Origin: Nocardia abscessus NBRC 100374
Lineage (GTDB): Bacteria; Actinomycetota; Actinomycetes; Mycobacteriales; Mycobacteriaceae
NCBI RefSeq assembly: GCF_000308455.1
Contig: NZ_BAFP01000040.1
Span: forward strand, 91,021-155,020
Length of the DNA stretch: 64,000 nucleotides
Reading direction: 5' to 3'
Shown: positions 52,510-60,626 of the stretch, piece by piece
Layout: every line of letters starts with the position of its first letter
Numbering within the stretch: position 1 is the stretch's first letter
The notes under the pieces: generated by a model
Told to the model about the DNA's origin: nothing
Databases searched by the model: none
What the model saw: the letters and a program-made list of their open reading frames with translations, nothing else
Made by a program: the position numbers and the translations under genes

Positions 52510-53718
52510 TCAGCAAGTACTCGGCGCAGGCACACCATTGAACCGAGCTTCCAACCATCCGAGCGCCGACGGTATCCCGAGCACCGCGGTGGACAAATGG
52601 TCCGGGCTCACGAACTTCTCGTATTGGACCCGCACCCCCGCCTGGCAGTATCGCCGCACCGTCGTGTCGATCGACTCCACCGGTATCAGAGCGTCGTGCT
52701 CCGCGCGCCACTGGTAGAGCGGCGCGGACGGAACGCCCTCGTAGAGTTCCAGGCTGTTCTCCTCGAGCACGCCGCGTGCGCGCTCGTCTTCGGCGAGCGA
52801 ATTCGAGGCCGCGACGTCCACGATGCCGCGGCCCGCGCCTGCCAGCAGGATCTCGTTGGTGCAACTGTCGGCGATCCGGTCGCGGAACGACAACCCGACC
52901 GAGTTCAGGTAGTCGCTCACCGGCAGCCGCGCCGGGTACTCCCGCTCCAGCCCGATGGCGGCGGCGAAGGCGAGGCCGAATGCGGCGTGCGGCGCATAGC
53001 CGAGACCCTCGATCATTTTGACCAGGTTCATCGGCACCCCGCCCGCGGCGGCGCCGATGATCGGCAGTTCCGGCGCGTAGGTCGGCGCCAGCGCGGCCGC
53101 CCACGTGGTCGCCATGCCGCCGCCGGAGTAGCCGAGCATGGCGACACGGCTGTCGGCCAGTCCTAGTTCTGTCACCCGCCGTGCGGCGCGGATGCTGTCC
53201 AGGGTGATCATGCCGCCGAGCTTCGCCGCGCCGTAGGCGCTGGTGGGCCCGAGATGATCTGGGAGAGCGACCGACCAGCCGCGCAGCAGCAGGCCGTTGA
53301 GTGCGGGTGCTTCGCGCACCGCCAAGTTCGGGTCGCTGGTGTAGAGCACGCGGGAGACCGCGCACTGGGTGCCGAGTGCGTTGATGATGTGCTGATAGGA
53401 CAGCAGCGGCCCACCCGGGGTGGGATTCTGCGGGGTCAGCACGGTGGTGGTGGCCGCGATCGGCTCGCCCGCCGAGTTCGTCGAGCGGAACTTGATCATC
53501 GTGACCGTCGCGCCGGGGAACGCGAGTAGTCCCGGCATCGGCCGTACCGCGAGGACGTCGCCGGGCGCGGCGCGGTCCAGGTGGGCCGGAGTGGCGTAGA
53601 ACGGGTCGGGATCAGGTTCGGGATAGATCGGCTGCGCCGCGGCCTGCGGGGTGATCAGACCCTGCGGTGTGATCAGACAGAGCGCGGCCGCGGCGGTAGC
53701 GATGACCAATCGAAGCAT
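52510..53718 (-). CDS. Secreted lipase (LIP family)
   Basis: 402 residues. A signal peptide (about 1-30, LRLVIATAAAALCLITPQGL) precedes a mature serine esterase with the elbow GYSGGGM near residue 190. The catalytic Asp and His are probably D in WRAEHDALIPV and H in FVSPDHLSTAV. PF03583-type secreted lipases carry YQHIINALGTQCAVS and the ARRVTELGLADSR helix. It should hydrolyse extracellular acylglycerols. ATG 53718 gives the signal peptide directly. Upstream are 197 nt shared with the divergent YdcF gene. Confidence 0.9.
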   Translation of the reverse strand: MLRLVIATAAAALCLITPQGLITPQAAAQPIYPEPDPDPFYATPAHLDRAAPGDVLAVRPMPGLLAFPGATVTMIKFRSTNSAGEPIAATTTVLTPQNPTPGGPLLSYQHIINALGTQCAVSRVLYTSDPNLAVREAPALNGLLLRGWSVALPDHLGPTSAYGAAKLGGMITLDSIRAARRVTELGLADSRVAMLGYSGGGMATTWAAALAPTYAPELPIIGAAAGGVPMNLVKMIEGLGYAPHAAFGLAFAAAIGLEREYPARLPVSDYLNSVGLSFRDRIADSCTNEILLAGAGRGIVDVAASNSLAEDERARGVLEENSLELYEGVPSAPLYQWRAEHDALIPVESIDTTVRRYCQAGVRVQYEKFVSPDHLSTAVLGIPSALGWLEARFNGVPAPSTC

Positions 53719-53915
53719 GGCTTTCGTCGACTCCCATTCGTCACGACGTGTTGTTCCGAAACGCTGGTCTGCTGAAGTCGAATACTGCGGATACCGGTCG
53801 CCTGCGGCCGATGCCCGGACCTGCACACTTTAGGGGACGATCGGAAAAGGCCGAGGTAGCCGCGCCGCCGGGTGACGCCGGGGCGCGCTGCCCACCGGTC
53901 GGTTACCGTGACCCG

Positions 53916-54916
53916 GTGCTTCTGCTGGTCGTCGGCGTGATCCTGCTCGGTGTGTTCGGAGTGCGATTCCGCAGGGACCGCAGGCGGTTGGGGCACGGCG
54001 TGTATCTGCTACTCGGGACGGCGTTCGTCGGCGCGTGGGTGGTCGGCCTGGTCGCCGACGGTGATCTGCCGGTGGTGCTCGCCCCGCTGCTCGTGCTCTT
54101 GTCGCCGCTGGTGGTGCTGGTGCTGGCCGGGTTGTCGATCGCGAACGGCACGCAATTGGTACGCCGGGAGGGCTGGCGTCTTCCGAATCTGCTGCCGCTC
54201 GGACTCGGCATCGCGCTGCTGGTGCCGTATGTTGTGCTCGCCCTCGCCTTGCACACCGAAAACCTCTGGTTCGTGGTGCTTCTGGCATCGCTGACGATGG
54301 CGATCAGCTACATCGGGTTCCTGTTCGCGGCATTCCTGGTGTATTCGCTGTGCTACGGCTTGCTGCCCTACCGTCCCGGGATGGACGCGATCGTCGTGCA
54401 CGGCGCCGGGTTGGTCGACGGCGACGTGCCGCCGCTGTTGGCGGCGCGCCTGGATCGGGCGATCGAGGTCTATCGCGGCGAAGCCGAGCGCGGACGCGCC
54501 CCGCTGCTGATCGCCAGTGGCGGTAGGGGATCCGATGAGGAGGTCTCCGAGGCGGCGGCGATGGCGGATTACCTGATCGAGCACGGTGTGCCCGACCACC
54601 ACGTGATCCTGGAGGACCGATCGGGCACCACCGAGGAAAATCTGCTGTTCACCAAGCGGCTGCTCGGCGAGCGCGGCCCGACGACCCGAATAGTGCTGGT
54701 GACCAGCAATTTCCATATTCTGCGCACGGCGATCCTGGCGCGTCGCCTCGATCTCGACGCCGAGGTGACCGGCGCCAGGACGGCCTTCTACTACCTGCCG
54801 AGCGCGTTCCTGCGCGAATTCGCCGCGCTGCTGGTGGCCTACAAATGGAGCACCGTGATCGCGTGCGTCGCGCTGGTGTCGCTGGGCCGCTGGCCCTGCT
54901 CGCCACCCGCGGCTGA
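53916..54916 (+). CDS. YdcF-family membrane protein with probable 1-nt deletion near the 3' end
   Basis: About 332 residues before the break. Four or five N-terminal spans (VLLLVVGVILLGVFGVRF onward) precede a DUF218 domain (about 160-310; AIVVHGAGLVDGD, ASGGRGSDEEVSEA, LVTSNFHILRTAILARRL) and a final span ending VIACVALVSLG. After that the frame runs on, without a stop, to 55943, antisense through the whole SDR gene. Inserting one C near 54887 restores PLALLATRG and the TGA at 54914-54916, one nucleotide from the SDR stop. I infer a recent deletion or a sequencing error. The GTG at 53916 is the likely start; an earlier ATG at 53811 is possible. Confidence 0.7.
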
Positions 54917-54917
54917 C

Positions 54918-55664
54918 TCAGCTGCCGAAACTCTTGTGCGGAATGCCCACGGTCAGGCCGCCGTCGATGACGAACTCGGCGCCGGTGGAGTACGACGACT
55001 CGTCGCTCGCCAGGAACGTCACCAGGGCGGAGACCTCGGCCGGGTCGGCGGCGCGGCCGAGCGGGATCTGCAGGAAGTCCTCCGGGATGTTCTCCGTCAT
55101 CGGGGTCCGGATCAGGCCCGGGTGCACCGAATTGACCCGGATCTTGTACTGCGCCAGCTCGAGCGCGGTGGACTTGGTGAGTCCGCGCACGGCGAACTTG
55201 GTGGCCGTGTAGCCGTGCAGTCCGGGGCTGCCTCGCATGCCCTCGACGGAGGAGATGTTGATGATCGAGCCGCCGCCGGCCTCGATCATCGCGGGCGTCG
55301 CGGCCTGCATGCCGAGGAAGGTGCCGGTGAGGTTGATGTCGATGATCCGCTGCCATTCGGCCAGCTCGAACGCGACGAGCAGGTTGCCGTTCGCGATGCC
55401 CGCGTTGTTGACCAGCACGCTCAGCGAGCCGAACCGCTCCACCGCCTCGCCGACGGCTTTGCGCCAGTCGTCCGGCTGGCGCACGTCGAGGTGCACGTAG
55501 ACGGCGTTGTCGCCGAGTTCCGCGGCGACCGCGGCGCCCTCGTCGTCGAGCACGTCGCCCAGCACAACCCGCGCGTCCTCGGCGACCAGCGCCCTGGCGT
55601 GCGCCGCGCCCATGCCGCGCGCTCCGCCGCTGATCAACGCCACCTTGCCGGTCAACCGCCCCAT
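54918..55664 (-). CDS. Short-chain dehydrogenase/reductase (hydroxysteroid/FabG-like)
   Basis: 248 residues of the classical SDR family. Cofactor motif SGGARGMGAAHA, LVNNAGIA, active-site Ser in INISSVEGM, and Y-x3-K in HGYTATKFAV are all present. DVLDDEGAA suggests NAD rather than NADP. The extended loop GLIRTPMTENIPE and the C-terminal DGGLTVG are as in 3alpha/20beta-hydroxysteroid-type dehydrogenases of actinobacteria. The ATG has GGAGG 8 nt upstream. A TGCAACACGTTGCA site 30 nt upstream fits the KstR-type consensus, linking it to lipid or sterol metabolism. Confidence 0.92.
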   Translation of the reverse strand: MGRLTGKVALISGGARGMGAAHARALVAEDARVVLGDVLDDEGAAVAAELGDNAVYVHLDVRQPDDWRKAVGEAVERFGSLSVLVNNAGIANGNLLVAFELAEWQRIIDINLTGTFLGMQAATPAMIEAGGGSIINISSVEGMRGSPGLHGYTATKFAVRGLTKSTALELAQYKIRVNSVHPGLIRTPMTENIPEDFLQIPLGRAADPAEVSALVTFLASDESSYSTGAEFVIDGGLTVGIPHKSFGS

Positions 55665-55693
55665 CCGGGAACCTCCGTCTCTCGAACGTCGTC

Positions 55694-55707
55694 TGCAACA
55701 CGTTGCA
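55694..55707. promoter_or_regulatory. KstR-type operator, SDR side
   Basis: TGCAACACGTTGCA matches TnnAACnnGTTnnA exactly and sits within a longer 7-bp-arm dyad (55692-55709). It is 30 nt upstream of the SDR start. Confidence 0.55.
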
Positions 55708-56012
55708 GAAACGCGCCGGTGTGGGCGCGTCTCGCGACAGTAACCCAGACGGCCGCTCGGCGGTCGCCGGTGTCGATGTGTCCGGCAAGTAGGTGGGCGT
55801 CGCGGCACCTGTCCCGCTCTATCGCGAGAGCCCAGAACGGCTACGGGACGAACTTTCGCCCCGGCGCCATCTGGACGGCGCCTCCCGGACGGGCGGTGCG
55901 CGAATGTCGAGGCGGTCGCGCTGATCATCGAACGGAACGGTGATGGACGGGCTGGTCCGCGTCGCCGCGACGGAAACGCGTCCGCCTGGTGCGCAGCTGT
56001 GCCATGATCGTA

Positions 56013-56026
56013 TAGAACGCGTTCTA
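56013..56026. promoter_or_regulatory. KstR-type operator, hydrolase side
   Basis: TAGAACGCGTTCTA is a perfect palindrome that matches TnnAACnnGTTnnA. It lies 37 nt before the hydrolase ATG. The 14-bp sequence is identical to that in front of the wax-ester synthase. Confidence 0.65.
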
Positions 56027-56062
56027 ATCATGTCCCCGATGTGACCGCTCGGGAGGTGCGCC

Positions 56063-56959
56063 ATGACGAACTCCGGCCGAAGCGTGACGCGGTTCGGCGG
56101 CCGTTTCCGGGTGCCGGACATCGCCGAGGTGCCCGGTGGCCGCCTGGTCGATCTGCCGGGGCGGGGCCGGACCTATGTGGTCGACATCCCGGGGCCGGAG
56201 CACGCACCCGCGCTGGTGCTCCTGCACGCCACTGCCTGCACCGCCTACCTCACCTGGTTCCCGTCGCTGGCGGCGCTGGCTCAGCGGTACCGGGTGATCC
56301 TGTTCGACCAGCGGTGGCACGGCCGCGGCATCCGCTCCGAGCGTTTCACCCTGGAGGACTGCGCCGACGACGTGGTGGCTGTCCTCGACGCGCTGCACGT
56401 CGACCGGGCCATGTGCGCGGGGTTCTCACTCGGCGGAATCGTCAGTCTGCTGGCCGGGCGCCGTCATCCGGACCGGGTGAGCGGTCTGGTGCTCTGCGCG
56501 ACACCCTACCGATTCCGGGAGAAATGGCGCGAGCACGCTTTTCACCGGACGTTCGGCGTCTTCGCCGCCGCGGTGGGGCCCTATTCCTACCGTCGCGCCG
56601 AAAAGCTCGCGGGCCGTCTGCCCGAGCTTCCGCAGGTCACCTGGACCCGGGGGCGATTGGATCGCTGGGCGCTGGACGAGTTCCGCAGCACCAGCGGATG
56701 GGCGCTCACCCAGGTTCTCGCCGTGGTCGGGCGCTTCGACGCGACCGCATGGTTGCCGGATCTGACGATGCCGACAGCGGTGGTGATCACGACCCGGGAT
56801 CGGGCGATTCCGGTCTATCGGCAGATGGAGATGGCGACCATGATCCCGGGGGCGAGCAAGCACCTGGTCGCGGCCGGGCACGCGTCCTGCGTGCTGGAGG
56901 CCGATCGTTTCGTGCCCGTGTTGCTCGAAGCCTGCGAGACTGTCGCCGCGAAGATTTGA
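56063..56959 (+). CDS. Alpha/beta hydrolase
   Basis: 298 residues. The triad is visible: Ser in GFSLGGIV, Asp in ITTRDRAIPV and His in AAGHASCVL. The oxyanion region LLHATACTAYLTWFPSLAAL precedes FDQRWHGRGI. Such proteins usually cleave esters. Given the KstR-type operator upstream and the neighbouring wax-ester synthase, a lipid substrate is likely, but it is not shown. GGGAGG lies upstream of ATG 56063. It converges on the wax-ester synthase gene. Confidence 0.9.
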   Translation: MTNSGRSVTRFGGRFRVPDIAEVPGGRLVDLPGRGRTYVVDIPGPEHAPALVLLHATACTAYLTWFPSLAALAQRYRVILFDQRWHGRGIRSERFTLEDCADDVVAVLDALHVDRAMCAGFSLGGIVSLLAGRRHPDRVSGLVLCATPYRFREKWREHAFHRTFGVFAAAVGPYSYRRAEKLAGRLPELPQVTWTRGRLDRWALDEFRSTSGWALTQVLAVVGRFDATAWLPDLTMPTAVVITTRDRAIPVYRQMEMATMIPGASKHLVAAGHASCVLEADRFVPVLLEACETVAAKI

Positions 56960-57005
56960 ACGGTGCGGTCCTGCCCGGCGGCGGTGGCGGACAGGGAGCC
57001 GGCGC

Positions 57006-58397
57006 TCAGCCCGATTTCCGCGCGGCGGAGAGCAATTCGGCGACCACGCCGGGCACGGCGTCGGCGAGCGCCGCGATATCGGGCACCAGTTCCTTGCAGG
57101 CGATGAAGCCGAAGTTGAGCTTGTCGTTGTGGGACAGCACGGTGACCGTCAGGCCCGCGCCGTGGAACACCGGCCCGAACGGATACATCCCGTCCACCCG
57201 GACGCCGAGGAAGTACAGCGGCGTCGGAGGGCCGGGCACGTTCGACACGACCAGGTTGTGCACCACCGGGTGCATCTCGGCCAGCTTGAGCGAGGAGTAC
57301 ATCCGCGCGGCGAGCCGGAAGGTGTTCGGCGGGGCGTATTTCGACCAGTCCTGCAGGAAGTCGGCGCCCATCGCTTCGTGCTCTTCCTTGGCCCCGCGAT
57401 TGTTCTCGGCCACTTCACGCAAGCGTTGCACCGGGTCGTCGACGTCGGTGCCGAGCCGAGCGAACAGCGTGGACACCTTGTTGACCCCCGCCGTGTGCCG
57501 GGTCGACTCGTGTACCGACACCGGAACCGACGCGATGAGCGAGCGGTCGGGTAATTCGTCGCGCTCGGCCAGATAGGCGCGCAACGCACCGGCAACCACG
57601 GTGAGCACGACGTCGTTCACCTTGACCCCGAACGCGGAGCGGATCTCCTTGATGGCGTCCAGCTCGGCGTCGGTGAACGCGACCGCGCGATGCGGAGTGA
57701 TGGCGAGATTGAACGGTGTGCGGGGCGCGGAGAACGGTATCGCCATGCCCGCCTTGTTCTCGCGGCGGCGCTGCGCGAATCCGGCGACCACGCCGACCGT
57801 CTTCGGCAGCATGCCGACGATGCCCGCTCTGGCCGGGAACTTCACCACCGCTTCGGCCAGCATCTGCCAGTCGCTCGGTTTGGGCTCGGGGCGCCACTCG
57901 TCGTCGGGCACGGTCTTCGTGACGCCCGGCTCCGGGTCGCACAGGTGCATCATCAGGTTGGCGCCGGTGATGCCGTCGACGGCGGCGTGGTGGTATTTGC
58001 AGATCACCGCGATTTTCCCGTCGTCGAGACCTTCCACCACGGACATCTCCCAGAGCGGGCGATCGCGGTCCATGGGACGGCTGGCGATGTCCCCGACGAG
58101 TTCGGCGAGTTCGCGGCGCCCAGCCGGAGCCGCGATGGCGATGCGGCGGACGTGATAGTCGAGGTCGAAATTCTCGTCCTCCACCCAGACGGGATGGTCG
58201 AGGTTGAGTGGCACCTCGTACACACGGCGGCGCATCTGCGGAATCAGGGGAAGTCGCCGGGCTAGTTCGGCTTTGAATCCCTCGAACGAGTAGTCACCCG
58301 ACGACGGGTCGAGGATCAGCAGCGCGCAGACGTGCAGATGCTGGGTCCCGGTTTCGAAGTAGAGAAAGCTGGCATCCAATCCGGTCAATCGTTCCAT
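57006..58397 (-). CDS. Wax ester synthase/diacylglycerol acyltransferase (WS/DGAT)
   Basis: 463 residues, the normal family size. The catalytic motif HHAAVDG is at residues 136-142. Other signatures are ERLTGLDASFLYFET at the N-terminus, DRPLWEMSVVEGL and the late NLVVSNVPGP with PFGPVFHGAGL. It esterifies fatty alcohols or diacylglycerol with acyl-CoA to make storage wax or triacylglycerol, typical of Nocardia, Rhodococcus and Mycobacterium. It is transcribed divergently from the metal-hydrolase operon, and the palindrome between them probably controls both. Confidence 0.96.
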   Translation of the reverse strand: MERLTGLDASFLYFETGTQHLHVCALLILDPSSGDYSFEGFKAELARRLPLIPQMRRRVYEVPLNLDHPVWVEDENFDLDYHVRRIAIAAPAGRRELAELVGDIASRPMDRDRPLWEMSVVEGLDDGKIAVICKYHHAAVDGITGANLMMHLCDPEPGVTKTVPDDEWRPEPKPSDWQMLAEAVVKFPARAGIVGMLPKTVGVVAGFAQRRRENKAGMAIPFSAPRTPFNLAITPHRAVAFTDAELDAIKEIRSAFGVKVNDVVLTVVAGALRAYLAERDELPDRSLIASVPVSVHESTRHTAGVNKVSTLFARLGTDVDDPVQRLREVAENNRGAKEEHEAMGADFLQDWSKYAPPNTFRLAARMYSSLKLAEMHPVVHNLVVSNVPGPPTPLYFLGVRVDGMYPFGPVFHGAGLTVTVLSHNDKLNFGFIACKELVPDIAALADAVPGVVAELLSAARKSG

Positions 58398-58409
58398 AGC
58401 AAAAGCCTA

Positions 58410-58425
58410 CTAGAACGCGTTCTAG
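58410..58425. promoter_or_regulatory. KstR-type operator between the wax-ester synthase and the EphD operon
   Basis: CTAGAACGCGTTCTAG is a perfect 16-bp palindrome containing the 14-bp core found at 56013-56026. It lies 13 nt upstream of the wax-ester synthase start in the 196-nt divergent gap. Confidence 0.65.
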
Positions 58426-58593
58426 TTTTGTGCCGGAAACGCCAGGTGTGACGACTGTCGCGGAGTTGTGTCACCGTACAGCCTCCGGGTGCGATTTTGT
58501 GTGTTACCGAAAGTTCTACATATGTGTATAGTCCTTGCTACGGATATGTAGGAATCGCGCGCGGTGGCGGCGAGCGAGGATCGAGGAGTACCG

Positions 58594-59496
58594 ATGAAGC
58601 TACTTCGCAGGGCCGGGCGCCGGCCCGATACGGACCCCGGCACCGTGGCGTTGCGCGCCCGCAACGTGCGATTCGACTGGGCGGACACGCCGCTGCACTG
58701 GATGCCCGCCGAGCCCATCGCCTCGCACCTGATCAATTCGCTGAATCTGCTTCTGCCCGAGGGTGAGCGCATGTTCTGCGCCGCGTATGCCGAGGCGCTG
58801 CCGTATGTGCGCGACGAGAAGCTGCGCGAGGCGATGCTCGGGTTCATCGGTCAGGAATCGATGCACGCCGAGACGCACGACAAAGTGCTGCACGAGGTGC
58901 TCGCCGTGCACGGCATCGATCCCGAGCCCTACCTGCGACAGGCCGAGTACCTGTTCCGCCGGACGCTCGGGCCGCGGGATGTCGCAGGCGCCGCCGAACG
59001 GCAGGTGATGGTCGAGCGGCTGTCCTTCATCGCGTGCCTGGAGCACTTCTTCGCCTACCTCGGCGACTGGGTGCTCAACGCGGAACTGGAGCGGTTCGGC
59101 GCCGACCCGCGCATGGCGGACCTGTTCCGCTGGCACGGGGCGGAGGAAGTCGAGCACCGGCACGTCGCGCACGATGTGGCGGTCTATTTCGGTGCCGGAT
59201 ACGTGCGGCGGGCGGGACTGATGCTGCTGGTGTTCCCGATCTTCCTGACCTTGGTGGTGCGCGGCACCAAGTTCATGGTCCATCAGGACCGCGACCTGCC
59301 CGACCTCGGCTATCCCCGGTTGCTCGCGCGAGTCTTCGGTGCCATGTGGCGCGGCGCGCTGCCCGGGGTCCCCTCGCTGCTGTGGAGCGCGCTGAGCACC
59401 TTCAAACCCGGCTACAACCCGGAGACGGTCGGCTCCACCGCGCAGGCGGTGGCCTATCTGGCCAAATCCCCGGCGGCGCGGGCGATCGCCTCGTGA
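58594..59496 (+). CDS. Metal-dependent hydrolase (PF10118-like) of the lipid operon
   Basis: 300 residues. A di-metal helical fold is suggested by ligand pairs ESMHAETHD, CLEHFFAYLGDW and HGAEEVEHRHVAHDV, all E/H-rich helices as in the ferritin-like metal-dependent hydrolase family PF10118. Two short hydrophobic segments (about 210-235) could touch the membrane. GAGGAG supports ATG 58594 over GTG 58564. It overlaps the reductase gene by 4 nt. Partner reductase and oxygen-type metal site suggest a monooxygenase- or desaturase-like reaction on a lipid; this is inference. Confidence 0.88.
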   Translation: MKLLRRAGRRPDTDPGTVALRARNVRFDWADTPLHWMPAEPIASHLINSLNLLLPEGERMFCAAYAEALPYVRDEKLREAMLGFIGQESMHAETHDKVLHEVLAVHGIDPEPYLRQAEYLFRRTLGPRDVAGAAERQVMVERLSFIACLEHFFAYLGDWVLNAELERFGADPRMADLFRWHGAEEVEHRHVAHDVAVYFGAGYVRRAGLMLLVFPIFLTLVVRGTKFMVHQDRDLPDLGYPRLLARVFGAMWRGALPGVPSLLWSALSTFKPGYNPETVGSTAQAVAYLAKSPAARAIAS

Positions 59497-60596
59497 GGCT
59501 GCCCGTTCCAGACCGGCTTCCCGCGGACCTGTTCGGCAAGCGCGATCGCGACCGCGCCGTGCGGGTGCTCGACGCGGTGGCCTCGGCGCGACTGCGCTGG
59601 ACCACCCTGGTCAACCGGCGCGTTCCACGTCCGAGGGTGGACGATCGGCGGCTCGCGCTGGTGGTCACCGAACGGCGGATCGAGGCGCGCGACCAGGACG
59701 TGGTGAGCCTGCGACTGGCCGCCCCCGACGGGCGCGTGCTGCCGCCCTGGCGCCCCGGCGCCCACCTCGATCTCGAGCTGCCGTCCGGCCGGCTGCGGCA
59801 GTACTCGCTGTGCGGCGACCCCGCGGACGTTCGGGCCTACCGGGTGGCGGTGCGCCGTATCCCGGAAGGCGACGGTGGTTCCGTGGAGGTTCACGACGCT
59901 CTCCCCGTGGGGTCACCGATCGTCGTACGCGGGCCGCGTAACGCGTTCCCGTTCGCCGTGCCCGGCCACGGATCTCCAGCCACGCGTTTACATTTCGTCG
60001 CGGGCGGGATCGGGATCACGCCGATCCTGCCGATGGCGCGGCTGGCGCACCGGCTCGGGATCGAGTGGGCGATGGTGTACACCGGGCGCAGCCGCGACAC
60101 CTTGCCGTTCCTCGACGAGATCGCGGGATTCGGCGACCGCGTCGTCGTACGCACCGACGACGAGCACGGGCTTCCCGACGCGGCCGCCCTGCTGCCCGGC
60201 GTCGGCCCCGACACCGCGGTCTACTGCTGCGGACCGGTGCCGATGATCACCGTGATCGCCGACACCGTGCGCGAAATGCCCTACGTGGAATTGCATTCCG
60301 AACGGTTCTCGCCGCCACCGATCGTGAACGGTAAGCCGTTCGAGATCCAATTCGCCTCCACCGGGGAGGTTCTCGAGGTCGGCGCGGACCGCAGCGCGCT
60401 CGACACGATCCTCCAGGCCCGGCCCGACCGCCCGTACTCGTGCAGGCAGGGCTTCTGCCGCACGTGCAAGGTCCGGGTGCTGACCGGCGAACCCGACCAC
60501 CGCGACACCGTGCTCACCGCCGCCGAACGCGAGGCGGGCGAGATGCTCGTCTGCGTCTCGCGCGCCGACGGTGGGCGACTCGTGCTCGATCTGTGA
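59493..60596 (+). CDS. FAD/2Fe-2S ferredoxin reductase
   Basis: 367 residues of the phthalate-dioxygenase-reductase type. FAD-binding RQYSLCG, NAD-binding GGIGITPILP and CCGPVPM, then a C-terminal plant-type ferredoxin with CRQGFCRTCKV (C-x4-C-x2-C) and a final C in MLVCVSRA. The first 50 residues before the FAD domain are unassigned. The GTG overlaps the metal-hydrolase stop by 4 nt. It should pass electrons from NAD(P)H to the partner oxygenase, most likely the preceding di-metal protein. Confidence 0.93.
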   Translation: MRLPVPDRLPADLFGKRDRDRAVRVLDAVASARLRWTTLVNRRVPRPRVDDRRLALVVTERRIEARDQDVVSLRLAAPDGRVLPPWRPGAHLDLELPSGRLRQYSLCGDPADVRAYRVAVRRIPEGDGGSVEVHDALPVGSPIVVRGPRNAFPFAVPGHGSPATRLHFVAGGIGITPILPMARLAHRLGIEWAMVYTGRSRDTLPFLDEIAGFGDRVVVRTDDEHGLPDAAALLPGVGPDTAVYCCGPVPMITVIADTVREMPYVELHSERFSPPPIVNGKPFEIQFASTGEVLEVGADRSALDTILQARPDRPYSCRQGFCRTCKVRVLTGEPDHRDTVLTAAEREAGEMLVCVSRADGGRLVLDL

Positions 60597-60626
60597 CCCG
60601 ACCACGGTCAGTCAAGGAGAAACCCG

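Larger units (their letters stand above)
55665..56062. other. Gene-free divergent interval in the lipid cluster
   Basis: About 400 nt between the SDR and the hydrolase carry two palindromic operators (listed separately) and presumably both promoters. The frame of the YdcF gene is open through most of it only because of the deletion described there. No other gene, tRNA or repeat is visible. Confidence 0.5.

Noticed and set aside
54917..55943. Extension of the YdcF reading frame to 731 residues
   Set aside because: It runs antisense over a complete SDR gene with all its motifs, and a one-base correction gives a natural stop next to the SDR stop.
55819..56121. 100-residue minus-strand frame before the hydrolase
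   Set aside because: It crosses the KstR-type palindrome and hydrolase start and is Arg/Ser-rich, as expected of a shadow.
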